This document shows positions 23,184-30,783 of a DNA stretch of 44,590 nucleotides, piece by piece. The notes beneath the pieces are model-generated. The model saw only the letters and a program-made list of their open reading frames with translations, did not search any database and was not told the DNA's origin. Every line of letters starts with the position of its first letter. Position 1 is the stretch's first letter. The translations under genes were made by a program, and so were the position numbers. Source of the DNA: Yinghuangia elevatio (GTDB lineage Bacteria; Actinomycetota; Actinomycetes; Streptomycetales; Streptomycetaceae); contig NZ_JBEZFP010000077.1 in NCBI RefSeq assembly GCF_040649515.1, forward strand, positions 1-44,590, written 5' to 3'.

Positions 23184-23630
23184 ATGACGTGGGTACCGCA
23201 GTCGTGCACGTTGCCGACCGAGGAGCAGCCTTTGCGGGTGGCCGAGTTCGACGCGCTGTTCGCGGACGCGCTGCTCTCGGTGGAGCGGCCGACGGCGGAG
23301 CGGGCGCGCCTCCACCTGTCGGCCGGGGCCGAGGAACGTGCGCGGGAGCTGGCCGACCGGGAGACCGGCTGTTGCTCGTTCTTCTCCTTCACCTTCTCCG
23401 GCTCGTCCTGCTCATCCGGCTCGTCCGGCTCGTCTGGCTCGTCTGGCTCGTCCCGCTCGTCCGGCTCGTCCGGCTCGTCCCGCTCCTCGGGCCCGTCCGG
23501 CGTCGCGGCGGCCGACGACGGGGTGGTGCACATGGACGTGACCGTTCCCGCCGCTCAGACCGCCGTGCTGGACGCGCTGATCGCCCGCGCCGAAGCCGCG
23601 CAGGCCGCAGCCGGGCCGAGGGCGTTGTGA
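23184..23630 (+). CDS. Small MerR-associated protein with a Ser/Gly repeat insertion
   Basis: 148 residues. The N-terminus (MTWVPQSCTLPTEEQPLRVAEF and LADRETGCCSFFSFTF) and C-terminus (VVHMDVTVPAAQTAVLDALIARA) resemble a small actinobacterial family encoded next to MerR regulators, with a Cys pair (GCC) that could bind metal. Between them, where I would expect a short loop, residues 72-104 are a Ser/Gly/Arg low-complexity run encoded by a 9-bp DNA repeat. AAGGAG precedes the ATG. The stop overlaps the merR start (GTGA). A heavy-metal role is suggested by context only. Confidence 0.8.
   Translation: MTWVPQSCTLPTEEQPLRVAEFDALFADALLSVERPTAERARLHLSAGAEERARELADRETGCCSFFSFTFSGSSCSSGSSGSSGSSGSSRSSGSSGSSRSSGPSGVAAADDGVVHMDVTVPAAQTAVLDALIARAEAAQAAAGPRAL
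23397..23495 (+). repeat. 9-bp coding minisatellite, about eleven copies
   Basis: Eleven units close to TCCGGCTCG run in frame through the MerR-partner gene and encode repeated Ser-Gly-Ser with occasional Arg or Cys. Because the unit is 9 bp, copy-number change would lengthen or shorten the protein without frameshift. Confidence 0.9.
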
Positions 23631-24163
23631 GCACGGAAGCCGGCGCCCGGACGACCGGTGCCCAGGCGGCCGGTACCCAGGCGGCCGGCGCCCGGGCGAC
23701 CGGCGGCCTGCGCTCCGGGCAACTCGCGGACGCGGCCGGGGTGAACCCGCAGACACTCCGTTACTACGAACGCCGCGGGCTGCTGCCGGAGCCGGAGCGT
23801 ACGCTCGGTGGCCACCGCGTCTACCCGCCCGACGCGTTGGCGCTCCTGCGGGTCGTCAAGGCCGCCCAGCGCCTCGGGTTCACCCTGGACGAGGTCGCCG
23901 AGCTGCTGGAGGCCGGCGGCCGGCACCACGGAACCCGCCGCGGCGACCGTGACGGGTTCCAGGCCCGCGCCGCGGCGAAGCTCGCCGAGATGGACGCGAG
24001 GATCGCCGACCTGCACGTCATCCGCACGGCCCTGGTGCAGGCCGTCGACGCCGGCTGCGACGACCTGGCGGTGTGCGCGACCAGCGACTGCTGCCCCCTG
24101 CCCTTCCCCGCGCTTGCCCGTGACCGGTCCCAGGGTGGGGGAGCCGCGTCAGCCGGACCGTGA
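23627..24163 (+). CDS. MerR-family metal-type transcriptional regulator
   Basis: 178 residues. The MerR helix-turn-helix (about 27-95) is clear in RSGQLADAAGVNPQTLRYYERRGLLPEPERT and HRVYPPDALALLRVVKAAQRLGFTLDEVAELL. The C-terminus has a cysteine cluster (GCDDLAVCATSDCC) like metal-sensing MerR proteins. A repetitive Ala/Gly/Thr/Gln head (about 7-26) comes from a 15-bp DNA repeat. The GTG start overlaps the previous stop. It should act at the 19-bp-spacer promoter at 23053. The 3' end overlaps the convergent acyl-CoA synthetase gene by 15 bp. Confidence 0.9.
   Translation: MSTEAGARTTGAQAAGTQAAGARATGGLRSGQLADAAGVNPQTLRYYERRGLLPEPERTLGGHRVYPPDALALLRVVKAAQRLGFTLDEVAELLEAGGRHHGTRRGDRDGFQARAAAKLAEMDARIADLHVIRTALVQAVDAGCDDLAVCATSDCCPLPFPALARDRSQGGGAASAGP
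23645..23704 (+). repeat. 15-bp coding tandem repeat, four copies, in merR
   Basis: Four units related to GCCCAGGCGGCCGGT encode ARTTG, AQAAG, TQAAG and ARATG in the regulator's N-terminal extension. Confidence 0.85.
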
Positions 24164-25729
24164 CGGTGTCCACGGCAACGCCGCGTACGTGTCGCGCAGC
24201 CGGTACTTGAGGACCTTGCGCAGCGTGTCGTTGCGCGGCAGCGCGTCCACGACCTCCAGTTGCTCCGGGATCTTCTGCGCCATCAGCCCGGCTTGGCGCA
24301 GGTGCCCGGCCATGGCGGCGAAGTCCAGCTCGGTCGTGCCCGGGCATCGCTCCACGACGGCGCAGACGCGTTCCCCGCGTTCGGGGTCGGGCAGGCCGAT
24401 CACCGCCACGTCGGCGACGCTCGGATGCGTGAACAGCACGTCCTCGATCTCGCGTGCCGAGATGTTCTCGCCCTTGCGGATGATGATGTCCTTGAGGCGG
24501 CCGGTGAGCGTGAGGTGTCCGTCCGCGCGCAGGTGCCCCAGGTCCCCCGTGCGGTAGAAGCCGTCCTCGTCGAACGCCCCGGCGTCCAGGGCGGCGTCGG
24601 TGTAGCCCTTGAACACGATGGGTCCGCGCAGCCGGACCTCACCCTCCTCGCCCGGTCCGGCGATCGTGCCGTCGGCCCGTACGACGCGTACGTCGAGTCC
24701 GTCCGAAGGAGCGCCTTCGCTGTGGGTGAGTTGATCCTCGGTGTCGGAGGGCGCGCCTTGGGCGATCTGCGGGACCTCGGTCATGCCGTAGCCGTGGCAG
24801 AGCACCGCACCGAGTTCGTCGCGCACCTCGCGGAACAACTCCGGCGGCTTGGGCGCGCCGCCGCCGGAGACGATGCGCAGCGTCGGAATGATCCGCTCGC
24901 CCGGCTGCTTGCGCTGCTCGGCCAGGAACGCGAGGTAGAAAGCGGTCGATCCGCCGACCATGGTGACGCCGAGGCGCCGGTACACGGGGATTGCGGCGGC
25001 CGGGTCGAAATGCTCGACGACGACGGCCGGAAAGCCGGTCATGAGCACGGTGTTGAGGTAGTTGGGCCCGGCGATGTGGGCGTACGGGAAGGCGATCGAG
25101 CCCACGTCGTCCGGTGTCATGGCGAGCGCGGCGGCCAGCGCCTCGCCGCCCGCGAGGAGCGTGCCGTCGGTATGCCGAACACCCTTGGGATCAGAGGTGG
25201 TTCCGGACGTGTAGTACAGCCAGCGCACGTCCGTTCCGTCGGCCGGCGCCGGGGGCAGGGCGGCCGGATCACCTTCGGGCAGGGCGTCGTACGCGGTGAG
25301 CACGCGCGGCGGGGCGGGCATGTCCGCGGCCAGGGCTCCGCCCATCGCGGTGAAGTCGAAGCCGCGCCACGAGCCCGGTGTCAGGAACACTTCGGCGCCG
25401 GTCTGGCGTAGGCAGAAGCCGACTTCCTTCTCCCGGTAGAACGGGATGACGGGATTCTGCACCGCGCCGAGCCGGGCGAGGGCGAGCGAGACGACGATCG
25501 ACTCGACGCGGGTGGGCAGTTGCCAGGTGACCCGGGTGCCCGTCCTGATGCCGAGCGCGCGGTACCCGGCGGCGACGCGCTCGGCCCAGTCGCGTACTTC
25601 GCGGAAGGTGAACGACCGGCCGTCCGGGTCGAGCAGCATCGGCACGTCGGGCGACGCGGCCGCCCGGCGCTCGACGAGCTCCCACAGCGTGGCCGCACCG
25701 GCGATGCGCGCGGCGGGGTGGTCGGGCAA
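24149..25729 (-). CDS. Acyl-CoA synthetase / AMP-dependent ligase
   Basis: 526 residues of the ANL superfamily. It activates a carboxylic acid to acyl-AMP and then acyl-CoA. Motifs: P-loop YYTSGTTSDPKG, HGYGMTE, YRTGDLG, GRLKDIIIRKGENISAREIED and the C-terminal catalytic lysine in PRNDTLRKVLKYRLR. The TTG start at 25729 is supported by AGGAGG four bases upstream. It looks like a cyclohexanecarboxylate- or medium/long-chain-type ligase, but the substrate cannot be fixed. Third in a minus-strand group with a SnoaL-like protein and an APH-like phosphotransferase. Confidence 0.93.
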   Translation of the reverse strand: MPDHPAARIAGAATLWELVERRAAASPDVPMLLDPDGRSFTFREVRDWAERVAAGYRALGIRTGTRVTWQLPTRVESIVVSLALARLGAVQNPVIPFYREKEVGFCLRQTGAEVFLTPGSWRGFDFTAMGGALAADMPAPPRVLTAYDALPEGDPAALPPAPADGTDVRWLYYTSGTTSDPKGVRHTDGTLLAGGEALAAALAMTPDDVGSIAFPYAHIAGPNYLNTVLMTGFPAVVVEHFDPAAAIPVYRRLGVTMVGGSTAFYLAFLAEQRKQPGERIIPTLRIVSGGGAPKPPELFREVRDELGAVLCHGYGMTEVPQIAQGAPSDTEDQLTHSEGAPSDGLDVRVVRADGTIAGPGEEGEVRLRGPIVFKGYTDAALDAGAFDEDGFYRTGDLGHLRADGHLTLTGRLKDIIIRKGENISAREIEDVLFTHPSVADVAVIGLPDPERGERVCAVVERCPGTTELDFAAMAGHLRQAGLMAQKIPEQLEVVDALPRNDTLRKVLKYRLRDTYAALPWTPSRSG

Positions 25730-25904
25730 GGTTCCTCCTGGTCAGAGGGTGAGGTCACGGCCGACGCGCCGCAGCCGACCGGGGGCGGCCGGGCCCGGCC
25801 GGTGACGGTCGCCGCACCGCCGCCGGCCGGTCGCCGCGGACACCACAGGGGTCACGTACACCACGGGGATCTCGTACACCCGGAGGTGGCCGGCACGGGC
25901 GCGG

Positions 25905-26354
25905 TCAGGCGTCCGCGCTCTGTGCCTCGTCGCCGATCACCGAGTCGACGGTGATCCAGTCCGGCGGCATGATCGGCGGGGTCTTCCAGAAGATGTCGAG
26001 CTTGGTGATGAGCCCTTCCTCGTTCAGCTCCATGTGGTTGGCGAACCGCATGGCGAGGGGCTCCTCACCGGGCGCGTACGTGATGATCTCGACGGCCTCG
26101 TTGAACGCGTGGCGGCCGTCCGCGCTCAGGAACGTGAAGCGCGACTGGAGTTCGTGGGTCTGCGTGCGGCCGATGACGCCGGTGAGGAACGAGAGGTACG
26201 CCTCCTTGCCGCGGCAGGTGTCCTCCTCGTTGTCGCGCATGCCTATGCGTACGAAGTCGTCGGCGAGGGCGGACGCCACGAGGTCCCAGTCGTGGCTGTC
26301 GACGCCCTTCCAGAAGTTCGCGACGGTCGCCGCGCGCTCGTCGTGGTTGCTCAT
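25905..26354 (-). CDS. SnoaL-like / NTF2-fold protein
   Basis: 149 residues of the NTF2-like superfamily: WKGVDSHDWDLVASALADDFVRIG at the start, a cone-shaped beta-sheet region with RFANHMELNEEGLITKLDIFW near the end. Such proteins are cyclases, isomerases, dehydratases or simple binding proteins. The residues visible do not decide between them. It lies between the phosphotransferase (69 bp) and the acyl-CoA synthetase (175 bp), so a role in the same acid-degradation unit is likely. Confidence 0.88.
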   Translation of the reverse strand: MSNHDERAATVANFWKGVDSHDWDLVASALADDFVRIGMRDNEEDTCRGKEAYLSFLTGVIGRTQTHELQSRFTFLSADGRHAFNEAVEIITYAPGEEPLAMRFANHMELNEEGLITKLDIFWKTPPIMPPDWITVDSVIGDEAQSADA

Positions 26355-26423
26355 GTGAGTGACCCTCTCTCAGGTTCTGTCCCCAGATGCTCTGGGTGCT
26401 CCGGACTTCCCGGTGACAGTGCG

Positions 26424-27701
26424 TCAGAAGACGTCTTGCAGGCGGTGGTGCGTCGTCATGGCCGAGCCGGCCGGACCCATGAGCTGGTGGGCCCGCCACA
26501 GGCGGCGGTGGAACAGCGGCACCAAGTCGGCGTCGTGGGCGCCGTCGTCGGCGATCACGAACTCCTCCAGTGCCGCGTCGCCTTCCTGCCAGGTCCGGGG
26601 ACGGTGCCCGAGCAGCGCGGCGAGGTCGTCGAGGTCCGCTTCGGCGCACTCCCGGCCGATCGCGTCGAACCGCTGGAGGTGGCGGGCGAGTCGGAAGAGA
26701 CGGCGCATCTCGTAGTCGCCGGAGCGCAGCGAGTCCACCAGGTGCCGGGTCGGCACCGCCACGGCACTCGCGGAGGTCGCGTCCGCGTCCGGGAGTTCGG
26801 GCGCCGCCAAGGGGATCCCGAGGTAGTCCGCCAGCGCCTCGACCGCGAACAGGTTGGTCTCGTTGCACCACTGGAGGTTGGTCATGTAGTCCGAACCGGG
26901 CGGCGGGTCGGCGAGCGCAGAGTGGAAGGCCAGCGCGTTGGTGAGCGTGAAGGCGAAGTGGTGGTGCGCTATCGCCTCGGGGTCCACGGGGGTGCCGGAC
27001 AGTTCCTCGTACTTCGCGTACATGCGGCGGAAGTCGCCGTACCCGATGATCGTGTCGCGCATCCGGTACGCCGCGAGGTCCATCAACGGGTCGCCGATGT
27101 GCGCGAGTTCGAGGTCGAGGACGGCCGTGACGCGCTGCCCGTCGTGGTGGAACTGCCCGGAGTCCCAGACGATCACCGACTCGCGGCCGCGGGTGTCCAG
27201 CGGGTGGCGGCGCAGCCAGCCGAGGCAGAACTCCATGAACGGGTCGGGCCGCTTCTTGGACGCCCGGTACCAGTCCCGGTAGGCGCCCATCCCGTCGCGC
27301 CGCACCCCCGCCTCGGCGAACGGAGCCACGTCCAGCTCGTGCAGGTCGGCGAGGATGCGCAGGTAGTCGTCCATCACCGCATCCCGCTGCGCGTCGGTGC
27401 AGCCGGCGAAGTCCGGCTGCCCGCCGACCCGGTCGATCACGAACGCGCGCGGGTCGTCGATCCAACCGTGCACCCCGGCCACCCGTACGCCGCGCTCGTG
27501 CATCAGCCGCTGGGCGAGCATCTCGTGCTCCAGCGGGAACACGCCCGGGTAGTCCGTGCGGTCCCCGCGTACGCACAACTCCAGAACCCGGCCGTCGCGG
27601 ACCACGTCGGCGAACCACACCGGCCGCCACCGCCCCTGCCGCTCCAGCATCTCGACGCGGCCGACGTTGCCCTCGAGCCACTCCCGCACACGGTTCTCCA
27701 T
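26424..27701 (-). CDS. APH-like phosphotransferase-family protein with altered catalytic loop
   Basis: 425 residues with the aminoglycoside-phosphotransferase/choline-kinase fold as found beside acyl-CoA dehydrogenases and ligases: LHELDVAPF, TAVLDLELAHIGDPLMDLAAYRMRDT and C-terminal helices. The usual HGDxxxxN loop reads VWDSGQF, keeping the Asp but not the His or Asn, so activity may be changed or lost. I chose the ATG at 27701; a GTG at 27710 is possible. A -10-like TATGCT (27719-27714) directly precedes it, overlapped by a palindrome shared with the divergent MarR gene. Confidence 0.85.
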   Translation of the reverse strand: MENRVREWLEGNVGRVEMLERQGRWRPVWFADVVRDGRVLELCVRGDRTDYPGVFPLEHEMLAQRLMHERGVRVAGVHGWIDDPRAFVIDRVGGQPDFAGCTDAQRDAVMDDYLRILADLHELDVAPFAEAGVRRDGMGAYRDWYRASKKRPDPFMEFCLGWLRRHPLDTRGRESVIVWDSGQFHHDGQRVTAVLDLELAHIGDPLMDLAAYRMRDTIIGYGDFRRMYAKYEELSGTPVDPEAIAHHHFAFTLTNALAFHSALADPPPGSDYMTNLQWCNETNLFAVEALADYLGIPLAAPELPDADATSASAVAVPTRHLVDSLRSGDYEMRRLFRLARHLQRFDAIGRECAEADLDDLAALLGHRPRTWQEGDAALEEFVIADDGAHDADLVPLFHRRLWRAHQLMGPAGSAMTTHHRLQDVF

Positions 27702-27719
27702 GGCCGTCACCGAAGCATA

Positions 27720-27738
27720 GTTGCGCCACTCACGCAAC
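27720..27738. promoter_or_regulatory. Palindromic operator between phosphotransferase and MarR genes
   Basis: GTTGCG, seven bases, CGCAAC. It abuts the -10-like TATGCT of the phosphotransferase gene and lies 54 bp before the MarR start. This is where a MarR repressor would control both directions. Confidence 0.6.
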
Positions 27739-27791
27739 CATTTCTAGACTGCCTCCGCCGGGCGACCCGGCCACCGACCCCGGGAAGGCTG

Positions 27792-28316
27792 ATGACGGAC
27801 AAGACCCCGCACACCGGCACGCGGCCGCGGCTCAGCGAGACCTCCATCGCGGACGGCAACGCGCAGGGCGAGTGGCTGCGCGCCGTGATCCCGCCGCTGC
27901 GCGACCTGGTCCGGACCTCGCGCGACGACCGGCTCATCGAACGCGTCGGCCGCGAGGCGGGCGTACGCGTGCCCACCCACCTGGTGCTCGCGCTCACCCG
28001 CATCGGCGACTTCCAGCCCGTACGCCTGTCCGACCTGGCCGACCAGATGGGCATCGGCCGCACCACCCTCAGCCGCCAGGTCACCGACCTGGTCGCCGCC
28101 GGACTCGTCGAACGCACCCCCGACCCGGCCGACGCCCGCGCCGCCACCCTCGAACTCACCCCCGCGGGCGCGGAGACCCTGCGCCAGATCTGGGACGCCT
28201 GGGGCAGCCTCATCGCGGACATCACCAACGACTGGCCCACCCTCGAACGCGACCTACTCCCCGAACTACTCAGCCGCCTGACCCAAGGCCTCCAAACCCT
28301 GGCCGAGGACCTCTAG
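27792..28316 (+). CDS. MarR-family transcriptional regulator
   Basis: 174 residues. The winged helix is clear in VRLSDLADQMGIGRTTLSRQVTDLVAAGLVERTPDPADARAATLELTPAG, flanked by dimerisation helices. GGGAAGG precedes the ATG. It is divergent from the minus-strand phosphotransferase/SnoaL/acyl-CoA synthetase group across a palindrome, so it probably represses that group in response to an aromatic acid or acyl-CoA. The ligand is unknown. Confidence 0.92.
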   Translation: MTDKTPHTGTRPRLSETSIADGNAQGEWLRAVIPPLRDLVRTSRDDRLIERVGREAGVRVPTHLVLALTRIGDFQPVRLSDLADQMGIGRTTLSRQVTDLVAAGLVERTPDPADARAATLELTPAGAETLRQIWDAWGSLIADITNDWPTLERDLLPELLSRLTQGLQTLAEDL

Positions 28317-28362
28317 TGACGCCGGGACCATGCTGGTGGGCGGCACGCGTGCTGGGCGGGGG

Positions 28363-28845
28363 TCAACTCGGCTTCGGGGCGTAGTAGTCGCGCAACATCT
28401 CGGTGGGCCAGGCAGGTTGGTGGACGTCCCCGCGGGGACCCATCTCCTGGAACCAGGGCTTGACGTCGATCACCGGGGTCCCGTCCACCGCGTCGAGGTC
28501 TTCGACGTGGAGATCGAGGCCGTCGACCGCGAGGAGGCGGCATCGGGAGACGCCGAGCCAGTTCTGCCGCCGCATGTTGCGGTGCGCGAAGATGCCGCTC
28601 GGCGGCCAGTCGGGATTGTCGCGGGGCCTGCGCGCACCGGGGTGCAGGTCGGCGGGGTCGGTCAGGTGGAAGCGGAACACGACCTCGAGGTGCGAGAACT
28701 CCGCCAGCCCGGCCACCGAGTCGACCGGGAACGAGTCGTCGATGCGGATGATCGCGCGCGTCCCGCCCCAGTAGTCGTCCGTGGGTTCGATCCTGCCGCC
28801 CACCACGTGCGCGATTGCGGTGATCTCGAATGTCTCGCGGTCCAT
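28363..28845 (-). CDS. TsaA/TrmO-like domain protein
   Basis: 160 residues of the TsaA-like beta-barrel family, whose founder TrmO methylates N6-threonylcarbamoyladenosine in tRNA using SAM. Matching blocks are GGRIEPTDDYWGGTRAIIRID, LEVVFRFHL, ARRPRDNPDWPPSGIFAHR and DAVDGTPVIDVKPWFQEM. The TrmO motif RPNPIG is here RRQNWLG, so substrate or activity may differ. The ATG at 28845 has GAGGGG upstream; longer in-frame starts are not homologous. Confidence 0.85.
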   Translation of the reverse strand: MDRETFEITAIAHVVGGRIEPTDDYWGGTRAIIRIDDSFPVDSVAGLAEFSHLEVVFRFHLTDPADLHPGARRPRDNPDWPPSGIFAHRNMRRQNWLGVSRCRLLAVDGLDLHVEDLDAVDGTPVIDVKPWFQEMGPRGDVHQPAWPTEMLRDYYAPKPS

Positions 28846-28886
28846 GGGGTCCCCTCGGGCTGGTCTCGCCGCCCGGAGGACCGCCG

Positions 28887-30278
28887 CTAGATGGTGCGGG
28901 TCAGGTACTCGGCGGCTCGGGTGTCGAGTTCCGAGACGAGTCTGACGCCTCGTCGGCGGAACGGCGACAGTGCCCGTCGCATGTCGACGACGGTCTGGCG
29001 GGTACGGCCCGAGCGGATGCCCTCCATGTTCTCCAGCGCGCGGGTCCATGTGGCGCACGCTTCCTCGATGGCGCCGCCGGATGCCTGTATGGAGCCCAAC
29101 AGGCCGAGGGTCACGGCGTGCGTCCGGCGGAAGGCCGCCCCGTTGCGCGTGCGTACGCTCCGCCGGAACTCGGCGACGGCGCGCTTGCCGTCACCGGCCG
29201 CGGCGAGCGTACGGGCGGTCTCGTGGGCAAGGCTCGCCTCGCCGAAGAAGAAGACACGGTGCGGTTCTTCGATGCCGGGGGAGGCCCCGGCAAGGTCGTC
29301 CTCGGCACGCAGTAGTGCCGCCGCGGCCGCCCTGCTGTCGCCGGTCGCGGCGAGCGCACGGGCGTGCACGACGCCGAGGAGCGCCTTCTCCCGCGGCGTT
29401 GCCAAGCGGTACCGGTGGCCTTCGACGGACGCCGCCGCGAGACCAAGAGCCTCCTGGTGATGGCCCAGTTCGAGCGCCTGGTGGGCCATCGCGCGCAGCA
29501 CGTGAGCGGCCATCGGCGGGTCGTCGGCCATCGCGGCGAGCTTCACCGCGTTGGTGAAGTACGGTTGTGCCACCGCATGTTGCGCGTTGTCGAACGCCGT
29601 CCAGCCCGCGAGGTACGCGAGTTCGCCGGCCGCGGAGAACATGTCGCGTCGGACCTGCTCGCTGGTGAACCGCCCGGCGAGGTACGTGCATACGTCCGAC
29701 TGGAGATAAAGGACGAGCGCGCGTCGTCCGTGACCGCCACCGTGCCGCTGGTCCATCTGCGAGAAGAACGCGGTCGTCTCCCGGACCGCGTCCACGTCGC
29801 CCCGACCTGCCGTATAGCCGCTCCCCGCATCCTGCTGCCGCGCGCGGGCGGCGTGCGCCGTCCGCTCCCACCAGTCGCCGTGCGGCAGGGCGAGGGCGGC
29901 GGCCGCATACGCGGATCCCGCCAAGACTTGCCGGCGCTCCAGGTCCACGTCGAGTCTCCCGAGATCGGCCAGAGAGGTCACGGCGTCAGCGTGCCAGCTC
30001 GTCGCACCTGCGGAGGCGGAAGTCCCGTTCGCAAAGCCCGCTTCGGCGGCGGTGACCGCGCGTCCCAGCCGCCGCGACAACGCCTCGCAGATGAACGCCG
30101 TCACCGGCCCGGAAGGCTGCGTACCGCCCACCCAGTGGGCCACCGCGGACTTGTTGATCTGGAGCAACTCGCCGTTCTCCGCGGCCACTCCGCGCACGGC
30201 CCGGGCGAGCGCGTCGTATGTCCAGCCTGCCTGCGCAATGGCCTCCGCGAGGCGTCTGTTGGGTTCCCGTCCGGTCAT
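28887..30278 (-). CDS. Helix-turn-helix regulator with TPR-like C-terminal half
   Basis: 463 residues. The N-terminus (NRRLAEAIAQAGWTYDALARAVR, then INKSAVAHWVGGTQPSGPVTAFICEALSRRLGR) is a divergent Cro/XRE-type DNA-binding domain. The rest is alpha-helical with TPR-like units (ALELGHHQEALGLAAASVEGH and later). This layout is common among Streptomyces developmental regulators of the NsdA-like kind. Start chosen at the ATG at 30278 (GAGGACGGGG upstream). Two GTTAAAC repeats upstream may be an autoregulatory site. Target genes are unknown. Confidence 0.85.
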   Translation of the reverse strand: MTGREPNRRLAEAIAQAGWTYDALARAVRGVAAENGELLQINKSAVAHWVGGTQPSGPVTAFICEALSRRLGRAVTAAEAGFANGTSASAGATSWHADAVTSLADLGRLDVDLERRQVLAGSAYAAAALALPHGDWWERTAHAARARQQDAGSGYTAGRGDVDAVRETTAFFSQMDQRHGGGHGRRALVLYLQSDVCTYLAGRFTSEQVRRDMFSAAGELAYLAGWTAFDNAQHAVAQPYFTNAVKLAAMADDPPMAAHVLRAMAHQALELGHHQEALGLAAASVEGHRYRLATPREKALLGVVHARALAATGDSRAAAAALLRAEDDLAGASPGIEEPHRVFFFGEASLAHETARTLAAAGDGKRAVAEFRRSVRTRNGAAFRRTHAVTLGLLGSIQASGGAIEEACATWTRALENMEGIRSGRTRQTVVDMRRALSPFRRRGVRLVSELDTRAAEYLTRTI

Positions 30279-30294
30279 GGCCCCCGTCCTCAGG

Positions 30295-30310
30295 GTTAAA
30301 CCCGTTAAAC
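30295..30310. promoter_or_regulatory. Repeated GTTAAAC site upstream of the HTH regulator
   Basis: GTTAAAC occurs at 30295-30301 and 30304-30310, 17 bp before the regulator start, in an otherwise GC-rich leader. The 18-bp block at 30294-30311 is also quasi-palindromic. Confidence 0.4.
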
Positions 30311-30430
30311 CTCCTGCGGCCGCCTCCACCGTACCCACGGTCCGCGCCGCTCTGTTGACTGAACGTGATGCGGTTTGTGCGCTCGTGTGGCCGTGCGCTC
30401 GTGCGGTCGGAGCTTAGGGAGGGCAGCGGA

Positions 30431-30634
30431 ATGGGCGAGGACAGCACGGGAGTTGCGCCGGTCCCGGGGGAGATCGTGGACACGGTGTACGGACGCCAGC
30501 GTGTGACCGCCGTGATCGACATGCCGCTGATCGAACCCACCATCTACCTGCGCCCGGAGCACGGCGGACAGGAATGGTCGGTCCCCGTAGCGCAGTTCGC
30601 CCGCGTGAGGACCGACCACAGCGACACCCCTTAG
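30431..30634 (+). CDS. Small conserved-looking hypothetical protein
   Basis: 67 residues, mostly beta-strand in character (GEIVDTVYGRQRVTAVID, TIYLRPEHGGQEWSVPVAQFARV). Third codon positions are strongly G/C, GGGAGGG lies upstream of the ATG, and the stop is TAG. It is divergent from the HTH regulator. I do not recognise a named family. Confidence 0.7.
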   Translation: MGEDSTGVAPVPGEIVDTVYGRQRVTAVIDMPLIEPTIYLRPEHGGQEWSVPVAQFARVRTDHSDTP

Positions 30635-30783
30635 CCGTACCCCACGCACCGGCCCGCCCCTAGCCGTGCGCGCATGAGTAGCGGCGGCACCCGGGTGATC
30701 CGGCACGGCCGTTCGTACAGCCGATGCGCCCGCGGCCTCCCCAAGTGGGGCCCGCCGTGGGATCGCAGCTCCGTGCGTTCCAT

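Noticed and set aside
26034..28316. + strand open frame that ends with the MarR protein
   Set aside because: Only the part from 27792 is real; the upstream 580 codons are antisense to the phosphotransferase and SnoaL-like genes.
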